Assembly (NCBI GenBank): GCA_946811185.2
Contig: OX328113.1
Coordinates: 5,332,001 to 5,396,000, forward strand
DNA: 64,000 nt
Direction of reading: 5' to 3'
DNA from: Hippopus hippopus
Lineage: Eukaryota > Mollusca > Bivalvia > Cardiida > Cardiidae
Shown here in pieces: positions 10,563 through 20,682 of the stretch. Position 1 is the stretch's first letter. Each line of letters opens with the position of its first letter. The translations under genes and the position numbers were made by a program. The notes beneath the pieces were generated by a model. It was not told where the DNA came from, did no database searches, and saw only the letters and a program-made list of their open reading frames with translations.

Positions 10563-10792
10563 TTAACCCTTTACCACACAATGCCGACATTTCACGACCC
10601 TGGGAAAGAAGCCTTTTGAAAACATACTGGAAAAAAGGAGAAAATGCTGGTAACCAGCATTTTCTCTTTTTTCCACAATGTTTTCTACCTAATCAAAGAA
10701 AGTTTGCACCATTTGAGCCACATTTAGATTGTCGTCTGCAAATGCTTTGAATTTGGACAAGTCTACATTTTTGTTGTTTGGTAAAGAGTTAA
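10563..10792. repeat. HP1 element inserted in foldback arm at TTAA
   Basis: Full length, TTAACCCTTTACCACACAAT to GTTTGGTAAAGAGTTAA. Left flank ATATCTCTC-TTAA and right flank TTAA-TATCGCCAGC join to give the uninterrupted array sequence as in GTCTGTCTTAATCTCGTCAG at about 12524, so TTAA is the duplicated target. Confidence 0.85.
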
Positions 10793-12664
10793 TATCGCCA
10801 GCAACTTGTATATTTTGAATCATTACGTCGCAAAAGTCCTAAATTGTCCCGTTTGCAGATCAAGTAACTGGCCCCTTTAATAACCTGAAATACTTTAATT
10901 TTGAGTTTTCTGGCGCCTCTCTAGTCTTCTTCATTCAAAACAAGCATTTAATTCAAAAAATCGCTCGTAGGCTTGAAAAATGTCCGCATTTTCATGAGGA
11001 GTAGCTGGCCCCTTAAAATGATGAGAATGGATTGATTTTGATATCTTTAATTTCCCCTAAATATCCTCAATATGATTCGTTGAAATATTTTAAAATATCT
11101 CTCTAAATCTAGTCAGCTACTTGTACATTTCAAATCATGATTTCGAACAAAAGCAAAGTTGTACCATTTTCAGATCAAGTAGCTGGCCCGTTTAATAACC
11201 GGAAATTATTCAATTTCGAGTTTTCTCGTGCATTTATACTCTCCCTTATTCAATACGAGCATTCAATTTCAAAAATCGCTCTTAGGCTCGCCAGCTACCT
11301 GTGCCTTTTGATTTCATTCTAAGTAAAATTGAAAAATATCCGCATTTTCATGACGAGTAGCTGGCCCCTTAAATGGATAAGAATGGATTAATTTTGATAT
11401 TTTTAATTTCTCCTAAGTGTCCCCTAAAAGACTTGTTGAAATATTTTGAAAAATCTCTTTTAATCTCGCTAGCTACTTGTACATTTGAAATCATTACTTT
11501 GAAAAACAGCAAAGTTGTACAGTTTTCAAATCTAGTAGCTGGCCCCTTTAATAACCGGAAATAATTGAATTTTGAGTTTTCTTATACATTCATAGTATCT
11601 GTTATTCAAAACAAGCATTTAATTGCAAAATTCGCTCGTAGGCTCGCCAGCTACTTGTACCTTTTGATTTCATTCTAAGTAAAATTGAAAAATATTCGCA
11701 TTTTCCTGACGAGTAGCTGGGCCCTTTAAATGATAAGAATAGATTGATTTCGATACCTTTAATTTCTCCTACATATCCTCAATATGATTCTTTGAAATAT
11801 TTTGAAAAATCTCTCTAAATCTAGCCAGCTACTTGTACATTTGAAATCATGATTTTGAAAAACAGCAAAGTTGTCCCGTTTTTAAATCAAGTAGCTAGCC
11901 CTTTAATAATCGGAAATGATTCAACTTTGAGTTTTCTCATACATTCATAGTCTCTGTTATTTAAAACAAGCCTTTATTTTCAAAATTCGCTTTTAGGCTT
12001 GCTAGCTACTTGTACCTTTTGATTTCACACTAAGTATAATTGAAAAATATCCGCATTTTCCGGACAAGTAGCTGCCCCTTTAATGAATAAAAATGAATTG
12101 ATTTTGATATCTTTAATTTCTCCTAAGTATCCTCAATATGATTCTTTGAAATATTTTGAAAAATCTCTCTAAATCTAGCCAGCTACTTGTACATTTTAAA
12201 TCATCATTTCGCAAAAGTGCAAAATTGTCCTTTTTTCATATCAAGTAGCTGGCCCCTTTAATAACTGGAAATGTTTCAAATGTGAGTTTTCTGACGCATT
12301 TATAGTCTACTTTATTGAAACCAAACAAGCTCTTAACTACAAAAAAAGCTCTTAGATTCGACAGCTACTTGTACCTTTGAATTCCTTTCTAAGCGAAATT
12401 GAAAAATGTCCCAATTTTCACGACGAGTAGCTGGCCCCTTTAATATTTTAAAAGAAATTGAAATTGATATTTTCAATTTCTCCGTAGTACAGTGAATGTG
12501 ATTCTTTGAAATATTTTGAAATGTCTGTCTTAATCTCGTCAGCTACTTGTACATTTTGAATCCCTAATTAAAAACAAATATGAAAAAAATTCCTATTGAC
12601 AGATCTCGTAGCTTGACCCTTTAATACAGGAAATTATTTGATTTTGATTTTTCTGATGCATTTA

Positions 12665-13991
12665 CGAGGGGTGATCAGAAAGAACGTGGACCAGTGCCGG
12701 TATCGGAATATTGTTATAAAAAGCAACTTGGAGTGTTCACTATTTTTGAAAGTAACCTCCTCTGAGTTCTATGCACTTCTTCATTCTTGATTTCCATGAG
12801 CGAAGCACGTGTGGGAGCGCGTCACGTGACGTTACCATCAAGGACCCGGTCATAGCGAGGGTTAGCTCCTCTCTGCTCTCGTAGTGCATGCCACATAGAG
12901 AATCTTTCAAAACAGGAACTAGTCAGAGGAAACATGGAGTCAGGACTAAATTATACGGAGCGTTGGCAAGTGTTTCCATGTTTAGTTTTTGCAAAGTTTC
13001 CAGTACAAGTGTGGCTCTGTGAGCTAGGGCGTTATTTTGGTGTGAAATGACGTCACTCTGCAGGACTTCTGGCTAAGTTTTTCGTACGGTGTATGTGAAA
13101 TTTATTTGAATAATGTGGGCATAAAACTCAGTATTGACTGTAGTATGTATAGATACAACATGATTTAGAAGAAAAACAGGAAAACAGAAATACTTGATGT
13201 AGATAACTTTGCCAAGTGACTTAGAAAGGTTAGTTTTACCAGCGGAAGGCGATGTTGAATGTTTCAAAACACTACTTTGTTGTTTAGATTCAGTCTCGTT
13301 ATAGTGTGCCTATCTTTCATAGCAGGTTACAATACGATCAGTAAAGTTTGACCCCTCTACACTAATGCATTCAGAAATTTCTTTAAAGATTTCGATCCTA
13401 ACCCCGATTTTCTCGGGCGTCAGTTGCCGAGATACCCACATTGTGCAATTACGCGACATTCCAAGATTCCCTGTCAAAATCTCCTGGGCACTTCTATATG
13501 AAAGGTCAAATGTATAAGCTATTTTCCTGACAGTACCTCGGCGATCTTGTTTTACATGCTGCACTACAGCCGTTATGATTTTGTCTGTGACTGATGTTGA
13601 TGGACGGCCAGATTTAGGGTCATCTTTAACAGTATCACAATCTTGTCTAAACCAGTCCGATCCATGTACAAATATCAGATATCTTGAGTGCAGAGTCCCC
13701 TTTAACTGGTTCTATATTTCTTTTGATTTCCGATAAATACTTTTCGAGTTTGACGTAAAAATTTATGATTACTCTCGCTCAAATAAAACGTCGTCCGATA
13801 TTTTAGACCACTAATGCAGTATATGACGTCATTAAAATGACGTCATACTTTACCTACTTGAATATGACGACATTTGAAAGCTTGAGTCAGTTACCAGATA
13901 ATTGATGCTCATCTATGCAAAATTTTGTAATTCTATGTGTAGTAGTTTTCAAAATAACGAGGTAGTCCGCGATCTTTTTGATCACCCCACG
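12665..13991 (-). mobile_element. Mariner-family DNA transposon, decayed
   Basis: The 28-bp TIRs begin CGAGGGGTGATCAGAAAGA (left) and CGTGGGGTGATCAAAAAGAT (right, complement). Both ends abut TA. The opposite foldback arm (8661-8680) preserves the empty site with a single TA. Length is 1327 bp, typical for a mariner. Confidence 0.9.
12790..13740 (-). pseudogene. Mariner transposase pseudogene
   Basis: The reading is broken across several frames. In order on the minus strand: a linker with DPKSGRPSTS; helix-turn-helix RKIAYTFDLSYRSAQEIL; LGMSRNCTMWVSRQLTPE; then DRIVTCYERWAHYNETESKQ, where the family has TGDETW; then HQNNALAH where the family has HDNAPAH; then YNLVLTPC in place of the YSPDLAPSD region. 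The first two catalytic Asp residues are therefore substituted (Cys-Tyr and Gln), and the third position is also lost. The enzyme must be inactive. An old cut-and-paste element of the SETMAR-like mariner group is inferred from the motif wording. Confidence 0.85.
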
Positions 13992-14329
13992 TATATAGTA
14001 TTCTGGATGGAAGAAAAACATTTCGTTTAAGGCGTCGATATTTGGTTCACCAGATACTTGTACCTTTAGGAAACTAATAAAAACCTCCATTTTAATTACC
14101 TATACATTGGTCGCTGGGTACGAATTGCCAGATTTTCCTTTACAAGTGACTGCTTACTAGAAGGTGGCTACCAGTAGCTGGCTACAAATAACCAATTTTA
14201 CCAGCTTAGGTAGCTGACTACTAGTAGCTGGCTACTAGAAGCTAAATTTACCTGAACAAGTAGCTGGCTACTAGTAGCTGGCTACTAGTAGCTAAATTTA
14301 CCTCTCTCCTCTATGCCGGTCTCGGCAGT

Positions 14330-14455
14330 CAACCCTTTGAGAGTTGTTTCTGTAGACGAAGCAGATCAAGATCAGCCTACCATCTGAGACAACTGTAGAT
14401 CTATCAAGATGTTGGATTTACATTGTCCACTATATCGGAGATATTTTCTTGCAAA
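14330..14455. repeat. Degenerate HP2-like fragment
   Basis: Contains GCAGATCAAGATCAGCC and TTTACATTGTCCACTATATCGG, then AGATATTTTCTTGC. It resembles the HP2 hairpin flank, but the pairing is poor. Confidence 0.35.
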
Positions 14456-14461
14456 ACAATT

Positions 14462-15070
14462 TGTGCCATGCTCTCACAAAAGTGGGTTTAAAGATACATC
14501 TACACTCGTTTTCAGCCAGTTTCAGCCAGTTTTTAACCCATTTCAACCTTGTTTTATGAAAATATAGTCATTCTTGTATCTTCATGCCAAATGTTACCCC
14601 TGATTCTTTTAAGGTTGCACAGATTACGACGGATAGAAAATGCATTTCATGTTTTGGAGGTCTTCAAAGCAATTGCTGTTGTTGTTTCCAGTTTTAATTG
14701 AGGACACATCCCTTGAATTTTTCTATCCGTTACGCCATATATATTGGAAATTTATCTATGTTTACACAGCTGGGCCATTCTACACACTTTCACGTTTTAA
14801 CAGCGTTCTTTCTCTCTTGCTGTAAGGATATATCTTTAATGTATCTCCGTGGTGCATTATACCAAACAAATCATTACATGATTATGGATCTTTAAAATCA
14901 GTTTTGTTCAATAAATAAATTAATGATCAGGTAGAATGTCCTTGGATATGCAGAAAATAGACCGATAGCAAAACGTTTCGGCCCAGGTCAGCCTGCGCAG
15001 ACTGCGTAGGCTGACCTGGGTCGATACTTTTTGCAGATACATTAAGCCCCCTTTTCACAGAGCATGCCGC
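14462..15070 (-). repeat. HP3 element, reverse, split by M5
   Basis: The left end TGTGCCATGCTCTC reaches TTTAA at 14488. It resumes after 14839 with TGTATCTCCGTGGTGCATTA and ends GAGCATGCCGCAA. The palindrome is at about 14990-15020. Confidence 0.8.
14488..14839 (+). mobile_element. M5 MITE inserted in HP3 at TTAA
   Basis: Begins TTAAAGATACATCTACAC and ends GTAAGGATATATCTTTAA. Removing it and one TTAA restores the HP3 phrase ...GGGTTTAATGTATCTCCG..., as in the uninterrupted copies. The interior carries ATGCCAAATGTTACCCCTGA and TTACGACGGATAGAAAATGC. Confidence 0.85.
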
Positions 15071-15287
15071 AATTGAAATTGAAATGATTTTGGTCTGTTG
15101 TTTATGGTGAGAAAGCATCTTTCTTTTGCGATTTGAGGCTTAATTTGTTGTTAATTACTTGTCATCATTTTTTACAGAGCATCTTTAAAACCTATTAACT
15201 CCTTGGGCCTACAAAATTCAAAATAGACCCGTTCAGTTAGTCTGAAATAATTCAACTTCAATGCTGTTTTGTGCAAAATGAGTAACA

Positions 15288-15400
15288 AAATTGCAGGCAG
15301 CGTAGATCCAAGATTAGACTTCACATTCTGTGCAGTCTGATCTTGAGCTACACTGTCTGCCAAAGCAGCATAACTTGCGTTTTTCATGGCAAAAGGTTTA
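15288..15400. repeat. HP2 element, partial
   Basis: The hairpin CAGCGTAGATCCAAGATTAG/TGATCTTGAGCTACACTGTC is present. The terminal TTAACCCTT arms are not recognisable. Confidence 0.6.
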
Positions 15401-15554
15401 AATCTATTTTTGTACGGAGTGACATTTTCCATTTGGGCGCAAAACGTCTGCACTCAAGTCAGTGCATCAAGTCAGCCTGCCGCGTTATTGGAATGACAGT
15501 CATTTTGAAAAAGCCAGCCTACGAAGCTTGTAACTGAGTGATTACTAGTTTTGG

Positions 15555-15780
15555 CCGTCTCAATGGTGTTTTACGCCGCTTTCAACATTATTTCATTTAG
15601 TCGCACCACAGCGACGGTTTAAATATTCATGTATGTTCCAGGGTTTCACCAGTATAGGCTAGGACTCTGACGTGTCTTGCCCAAGCACACTCCCTCGAAA
15701 AACTCCTAGCTTCTAGTGAGGCTCGAACCCGGAGCCTCCAAGTCGCAGGTCTTACCACTGACCGACGCAGAACCCCGTAA
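15555..15780 (-). mobile_element. SINE-3, reverse
   Basis: On the minus strand a tRNA-like head (GGTTCGAGCC-like B box from GAGGCTCGAACCCGGAGC) is followed by a body ending GCGGCGTAAAACACC. It has the same order as the well-bounded copy at 37341-37573. Confidence 0.7.
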
Positions 15781-15787
15781 TAGCTTG

Positions 15788-16015
15788 GCCTGGTACATAT
15801 AGCTCAGTCGGTAAAGTACAGGACTGAAAAACCAGGGGTTGCAGGTTCAATTTTTAGTACGGCTCAATTCTTTTCGAGGGTTGATGATAGCTATCATTAC
15901 TACAGGATTCATTCCTCTCTCACCGCTGATCAGTATTTCGACGATGGACATGTTGAAAAGCAGCAAGTGGCTTCGAAACAATTTTGTGCCAAGAACTGGT
16001 AGAAAACATTGAATG
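15788..16015 (+). mobile_element. SINE-1, forward, 3' truncated
   Basis: A-box-like TAGCTCAGTCGGTAAAG and B-box-like GCAGGTTCAATTTT are followed by the body GGGTTGATGATAGCTATCAT and TCATTCCTCTCTCACCGCTG. The ATACAATCAATC tail is missing. Confidence 0.75.
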
Positions 16016-16295
16016 AGTACATTGATAAGTACACTTTCCGCTTTCGAAAGAACTGAATTTTGAAATGCGGTAAACAAACAATAAAATGAAAGGGAACGAA
16101 GGAAGAAACGAACAAATAAACAATTAAACAGAAACAAACAATCAAATAAACAAAGGCTATTAAAACTGACTATAGCAGCCAGAGCACTTGCAGGAAATTC
16201 CCATAAATTCTATACAGTAGTCTAAAGGTTACTATATTTAGACGCCGAATGCTATATTTCGCACTTGTTACTATATTTAGACTTGATTAACTCTT

Positions 16296-16400
16296 ATCCT
16301 GCAACTTGTCATCATAGCGAACAGTGAAATCCAAAATTAGTCTACACATCAATACACTCGAATCTTGATCTGCACTGTTCGCAAAGTCACAAATTTCGAT
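16296..16400. repeat. HP2 element, degenerate
   Basis: ACTCTTATCCTGC start, diverged hairpin (GTGAAATCCAAAATTAGTC against CTTGATCTGCACTGTTCGC). Confidence 0.5.
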
Positions 16401-16474
16401 ATAGTACACTTTTATTCGCATTAGAAAAAAGAAACTTCAAATAGAGAAAATAGACTGTTTAGACTTTTAGTCAG

Positions 16475-16594
16475 CAAGATAAGATGAAACAAGATGATTG
16501 ATGAAAATAACGATTATTGTAAGGATAGAGGGAGGATGGCCACGACCTCCCTTATCCAATATACGTGGCTAATAAAGTTTTAAAAAAAAATATT
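16475..16594 (+). mobile_element. LINE 3'-end fragment
   Basis: Matches the 3' end of the LINE at 6294-7504: GGATGGCCACGACCTCCC, then ACGTGGCTAATAAAG and poly(A). Extreme 5' truncation (about 110 bp left) is usual for LINE copies. Confidence 0.65.
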
Positions 16595-16694
16595 TAGACT
16601 TTGGATCCTGGGTTCTTTAATTTCGGGACAATAGAATGTTCCTTTACGTTTATTTAGTTGCTTAACTGTTCACAAGGCGACAAATTCTAAACGT

Positions 16695-16845
16695 GTCCAT
16701 GTTGAAAGCATGTGCAGACGACAATTTCAGTGTGGGTCAAATGTTTTTTTTTTAAATCAGGCAGAAACAGTTTTGGAAAGGAAAAATGCTGGTTACCAGC
16801 ATTTTCTCCTTTACCAAAACTGTTTTCAAAGGTCCCCTTGTCTCA
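16695..16845. repeat. HP1 element, partial
   Basis: Intact central hairpin (GGAAAAATGCTGGTTACCAG onward). GCATGTGCAGACGACAATT lies on the left, where full-length copies have GCAAATGCTTT-type sequence. Confidence 0.7.
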
Positions 16846-17079
16846 TCTTCGTAATAAACTTTGTTGTTTGGAAACAGACATTAAATATCAACCAACCAAG
16901 CAAACAAACAAACAAAAGTGTAAATCATGTTACTAACACATGACTTGTATGCAGTCTATCTGTATATTGCAGTGACTAAGAATAGGTGGTGATAAAACTG
17001 GTTATCATAGACAACAAGAGTGTTTCTATTGTATAACTCTTGCACGATTAACCGTTCATTTTTATCTTTCATGTTATTT

Positions 17080-17290
17080 TTTTGAAGCTGAGCACGTGCG
17101 CTCGTACAAAGGGCTTCAAATAAAGGGGTCGCGAGTTCGAATCCAAGGCTAGGCTAATTCTTTCCAGACATTGATAAAACTGTCATAGCGACAAAATTCA
17201 TTCCTCTCTCAAAGTACTGGCAAAAGAATCTTCAGAAAAGCATGGATATGTGCACTGTGCTCCGCGATATAACCGAATGAATGTTGGCAT
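17080..17290 (+). mobile_element. SINE-1, forward, diverged
   Basis: B-box-like GCGAGTTCGAATCCAAGGC, then ATTCATTCCTCTCTC and AGCATGGATATGTGCACTG, the SINE-1 body phrases in order. The A box is weak and the tail is lost. Confidence 0.6.
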
Positions 17291-17404
17291 AATGCAATAC
17301 TTTTGTTCATATATGTGAATATAGTTTTAAAATCACTTGTCGTATTTCTAGGCAACATATAGTTGGATCAGAATAACTGTGAACGCAGGAGAACATGGTA
17401 TGAT

Positions 17405-17505
17405 CCATGGTTACCAGCATTTTCTTCTTTTTCCCACAATGTTTTCAAAAGGCTCTTTCTTCATGGTCGTTTAAGCACAGGATCGTGTGTTAAAGAGTCC
17501 AGTAA
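17405..17505. repeat. HP1 element, right half only
   Basis: Starts at GGTTACCAGCATTTTC and runs through CCCACAATGTTTTCAAAAGG to GTGTGTTAAAGAGTCC. The left half of the palindrome is deleted. Confidence 0.7.
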
Positions 17506-17687
17506 CCCTATCTATACCTGTTAAGCTAGAATGGAGAATTCCGTTCATATACGCATTAGTGTGTGGGATTTATAGAAATGAATTTCACATCAAATCTCGA
17601 ATGTTTTTGTCATTAGTAGCCAGTTTCTATAGAAAGATAATTTACCATACGATTGCATAAAATTCCCCTCCTACAAATATATTTGAG

Positions 17688-17948
17688 CCATGCTCTGTGA
17701 AAAGGGGGACATAATGCATCTGCAAAAAGTATCGACCCAGGTCAGCCTGCGCAGTCCGCGCAGGCTGACCTGGACCGAAACTTTTTGTCTTTTGTGAATT
17801 TTCTGTATGTCAAACAATCAGTGTACCTCATGGTTTACCCATTCTGTTAGATAAAATTGATTCAGTGGACCCAAAATTATTTGATGATCTGCTTGGTATC
17901 ATAGATCACGAAGATGCATTAAGCCCCCCTTTTGCCAGAGCATGGCCC
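17688..17948 (+). repeat. HP3 element, forward
   Basis: GAGCCATGCTCTGTGAAAAG to TTGCCAGAGCATGGCC, with a near-perfect palindrome CAGCCTGCGCAGTCCGCGCA at about 17743-17770. Confidence 0.85.
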
Positions 17949-18029
17949 ATTCTTAGTTTTTCTTTTTATTCATGCATTTTGTTTATTGTTGTGTCCTACC
18001 CAAGCTAAAACCTCTCTTCTGCAATAAGG

Positions 18030-18288
18030 CTGAGCCATGTTTTCGCAAAAACGGGCTTAATCCGTCTCCGCGATGCATTGCACAAAACAAGTCATCATAC
18101 AATTATGGACCCATAAAATCCATTTTGTCTGACAACAGACTGAATCATGAGGTAGACTGGTCCTTTGGCACGCAGAAAACTGACCAATAGCACAAGGTTT
18201 CGACCCAGGTCAGCATAGGTTGACTTGAGTTGATACTTTTCATTTTCAGATGCATTAAGCCCCTGCTTTACAGAGCATATTTCATACC
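18030..18288 (-). repeat. HP3 element, reverse
   Basis: GAGCCATGTTTTCGCAAAAA to CTTTACAGAGCATATTTCAT. The GC-rich palindrome has been largely deleted (AGGTCAGCATAGGTTGACTT), leaving an otherwise full element. Confidence 0.75.
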
Positions 18289-18357
18289 GTTTGTATAGTT
18301 AAGTGCACGGGTTTCTTCCATTTATTTCTCACAGGCACAGCTGAGAATGATTTTGTT

Positions 18358-18632
18358 TTGAATTTGTTTATCGTCGCCGCCGGTTGCCCATATTGGCGAC
18401 AACCCATGAAGGCTGTAACGTTATGGGGGATGGTTCAAGACACAAGACGAATTCCATCCCAAGTTACGCCTGGTATATAGCACCTGCATACGCGACCTAG
18501 GTTTTAAATTCTCATTCGAAAGACTATTACAGTTTTTTAGTTTTTCAGCGAAATATAGCTGTATTCAAAGCCTCCCGAAATTGCAAATCTCGTGCTCTAC
18601 CACTTGAGTTAATCCGGCAGACAAGTCGAAAA
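18358..18632 (-). mobile_element. SINE-2, reverse
   Basis: From the left: complement of the 3' tail (TTGTTTATCGTCGCCGCCGG, TTGCCCATATTGGCGACAAC), then GGGATGGTTCAAGAC, and the tRNA-like head near 18580-18625 (CTCGTGCTCTACCACTTGAG). Diverged but collinear with 25072-25380. Confidence 0.7.
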
Positions 18633-18647
18633 TGAAAGGATATTAGG

Positions 18648-18855
18648 CCTTAACTCTTTCAGCACAAAATATATAAACTCAACTTCTTTCAACGGATAGG
18701 TATACAATTTCTTGCAACTCTACTACAGATTTTTTTGTCTTAAAGGCTTGAATAAACAAGCGGACGGTATAGATCTAAGATCAGACTGCACGTTCTGATC
18801 TTATCTATGCTGTCCGCAAAAGCTTAAGTGTTAGTCTATGTGTTAGTCTGAAAGG
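18648..18855. repeat. HP2 variant (GCGGACGGTATAG subtype)
   Basis: TTAACTCTTTCAGCAC left end, hairpin GACGGTATAGATCTAAGATC with its complement TGATCTTATCTATGCTGTCC, right end CTGAAAGGGTTCAAAC. The subtype recurs at 36470 and 46040. Confidence 0.7.
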
Positions 18856-18906
18856 GTTCAAACAAATTACTCGAAATTTCAAGCTCAGCAAAACTAAAGT
18901 TTTTTT

Positions 18907-19258
18907 TTAAAGGTACATCCTTGCAGTCAGAGAGAAAAACACTGATAAAACTTAAAAATGTGTAGAATGGCCCAGAATTCAGTCAGCAATGTAAACATAG
19001 ACACATTACCAATATGTATCGTGTAAAGGATAGAGAAACTCAAGGATTTTGTCTTCCTTTAAAACCGGAAACGAAAGAGTGATTTTTTTTATGGCCTCCA
19101 AAATATGAAATCCATTTTCTATCCGTCGTAATGTGTACAAACTTGCAACTGTCAAGGGCAACATTTGGCATGAAGATACAAGAACGATTATAGTTTCATA
19201 AAATAAAGATGAAATGGCTTAAAAACACACTGAAAAACGAAAATAGCTGTATCTTTAA
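18907..19258 (-). mobile_element. M5 MITE, reverse, full length
   Basis: TTAAAGGTACATCCTTGCAG to ATAGCTGTATCTTTAAG. Carries the complement of the M5 interior (TCCATTTTCTATCCGTCGTA, GGCAACATTTGGCATGAAGA). Both TTAA ends are kept. Confidence 0.85.
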
Positions 19259-19558
19259 GACCTGGTCTTGACTTACAAACACCTATAGTTGTTTGTACCT
19301 GAGGACAGGAATACAGAACGGAAAGATAACTTACTTCGATGAGACAACGTAGTGTATTTTAGTACACGATTCTAATTGTATTCTATTTACAAAAACGCTG
19401 TGTCATGTTGGCTCCAGAGCTGACATATAGTTGTACCCATTCCAAACTAATTTTTTGTCACTGTGTTCTTTCTAGAGCTTGTCTTAACAGGAATGTCAGA
19501 ACTTATTTGCACAGTTACAAACAGTATAAACAGTAAAGTAAGATAAAGCTGATTGATC
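19259..19558. other. No recognised feature
   Basis: Unassigned sequence between M5 and the minisatellite. No coding signal. Confidence 0.35.
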
Positions 19559-19778
19559 GATAAGTTTGATCGTCCGGTAAATCTGCGAGCCTGTTAAATC
19601 TAATTGTCCGGTAAATCCAATCGCTCGGTGAATCTGATCGTCAGGTAAGTCTGATCGTCCAATAAGTCTGATAGTCCGGTAAATATGATTTTCTGGTAAA
19701 CCTGCGAGTCCGGTAAGTCTGGTCGTCCGGCAGATCTTCGAGTCTGGTTAATCTGCTTTTCCGGTAAGTCTGATTGTC
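19559..19778. repeat. 17-bp minisatellite, about 13 units
   Basis: The unit GTAAATCTGATCGTCCG is repeated with substitutions but constant 17-bp spacing. Because 17 is not a multiple of three, the arginine/threonine-rich minus-strand frame across it is not a conserved protein repeat. Confidence 0.9.
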
Positions 19779-20135
19779 AGTAACATTGCATGAAAAGGAG
19801 AAAATTTTGGTCTCAAGCATTTTCTCTTTTTCACAATGTTTTCTACTTTTTTTTTTAAACAAAATAAGCTATCATGTGAGTCGTACATTTGTCTTCTGTA
19901 AATGCTAATTTTCTAAAACAAAGAGAAAGGACACGTCTGAGATTTTGTGGCGCTGTGTACGAGACGACAAACTTTTAAACGTTACCAAATTGTGAGCATT
20001 TGTAGACGACAAATTTACTTTTACTCAAATGATGTGATTTGCTTTTGGAACAGTAGAAAACTTTTCCCACAATATTATCAAAAGCTTTCCATCTTAGGGT
20101 CGTTGAAAGTCAGGATAGTGTTGTAAAGACTTAAC
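19779..20135. repeat. Two degraded HP1 copies
   Basis: The first (to about 19915) has AAGGAGAAAATTTTGGTCTC, then AAGCATTTTCTC, a damaged hairpin. The second (from about 19975) lacks the hairpin centre but keeps CCCACAATATTATCAAAAGC and GGTCGTTGAAAGTCAGGAT. Confidence 0.6.
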
Positions 20136-20219
20136 TTTACCAAAAGATAAAAAAAGAATTGCACACAGCCAATCTGAAAGCATTTGCTGACGATAGATTA
20201 AGTGTTTATCCTTTTTTAT

Positions 20220-20459
20220 GATACTATCATCATTCTTGTAATTTAATGCCAAATGTTGCCCCTGACGGCTGCAAGGTCGGACAGATTACAACGGAAAGAA
20301 AATACATTTTGTTTTGGAGGCCCTCAAGGCAATCCCTGGTGTCGTTTCCGGTTTTAATTGAGAACGAATCCCTTGAGTTTTTCTATCCCTTATATCATAT
20401 ATATATTAGTAATTAATCTATGTTTACACAGCTGAGCCACTCTATACACTTTCAAGTTT

Positions 20460-20498
<39 letters not shown>

Positions 20499-20525
20499 CT
20501 GTAAGGATGTATCTTTCAGTGTAAC
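20220..20525 (+). mobile_element. M5 MITE, 5' truncated, with (CT)n expansion
   Basis: Starts inside the element at TCATTCTTGTAATTTAATGC and ends TGTAAGGATGTATCTTTCAG. A (CT)n tract of about 36 bp has expanded at 20464-20500, where other copies have a short TCTCTC. Confidence 0.75.
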
Positions 20526-20527
20526 TA

Positions 20528-20682
20528 AAGATGGTTTCTGTCTTCGAAACGGTGGAAAACATTATTGGACAAGGTGAAAATGCTGGGAACCAGCATTTTC
20601 TCCTTTTCCTACAATGTTTTCAAAGCAATTTCCACAGTGTGGTTAAAAGACAGGATTGTGGGATAAAAGTTAAAACGATATC
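20528..20682. repeat. HP1 element, partial
   Basis: Hairpin core GGTGAAAATGCTGGGAACCA onward and right end GGATTGTGGGATAAAAGTTAA. Lies directly after the M5 copy. Confidence 0.75.

Larger units (their letters stand above)
8360..14302. mobile_element. Giant foldback element of tandem ~178-bp units
   Basis: Two long arms are reverse complements of each other. The outer ends match: left GGTAAAGTTAGCTA, right TAGCTAAATTTACC. Both arms carry the alternating motifs GGGGCCAGCTACT and GTACAAGTAGCTGGC. A 63-codon frame at 9643-9834 on the minus strand and another at 11373-11564 on the plus strand differ at only two residues, showing that the arms are close to identical there. The organisation recalls Drosophila FB elements (long inverted repeats built of internal tandem repeats around a loop). 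No transposase was found in the loop. Confidence 0.75.
10546..14302 (-). repeat. Foldback right arm
   Basis: The motif AGTAGCTGGCCCCTTTA or a variant occurs at about 10863, 11004, 11178, 11355, 11533, 11711, 11888, 12066, 12240 and 12425, so spacing is close to 177 bp over the best-kept part. Alternate units are more alike, giving a ~355-bp dimer. It is longer than the left arm by about one dimer, and is interrupted by HP1 and mariner. Confidence 0.75.
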
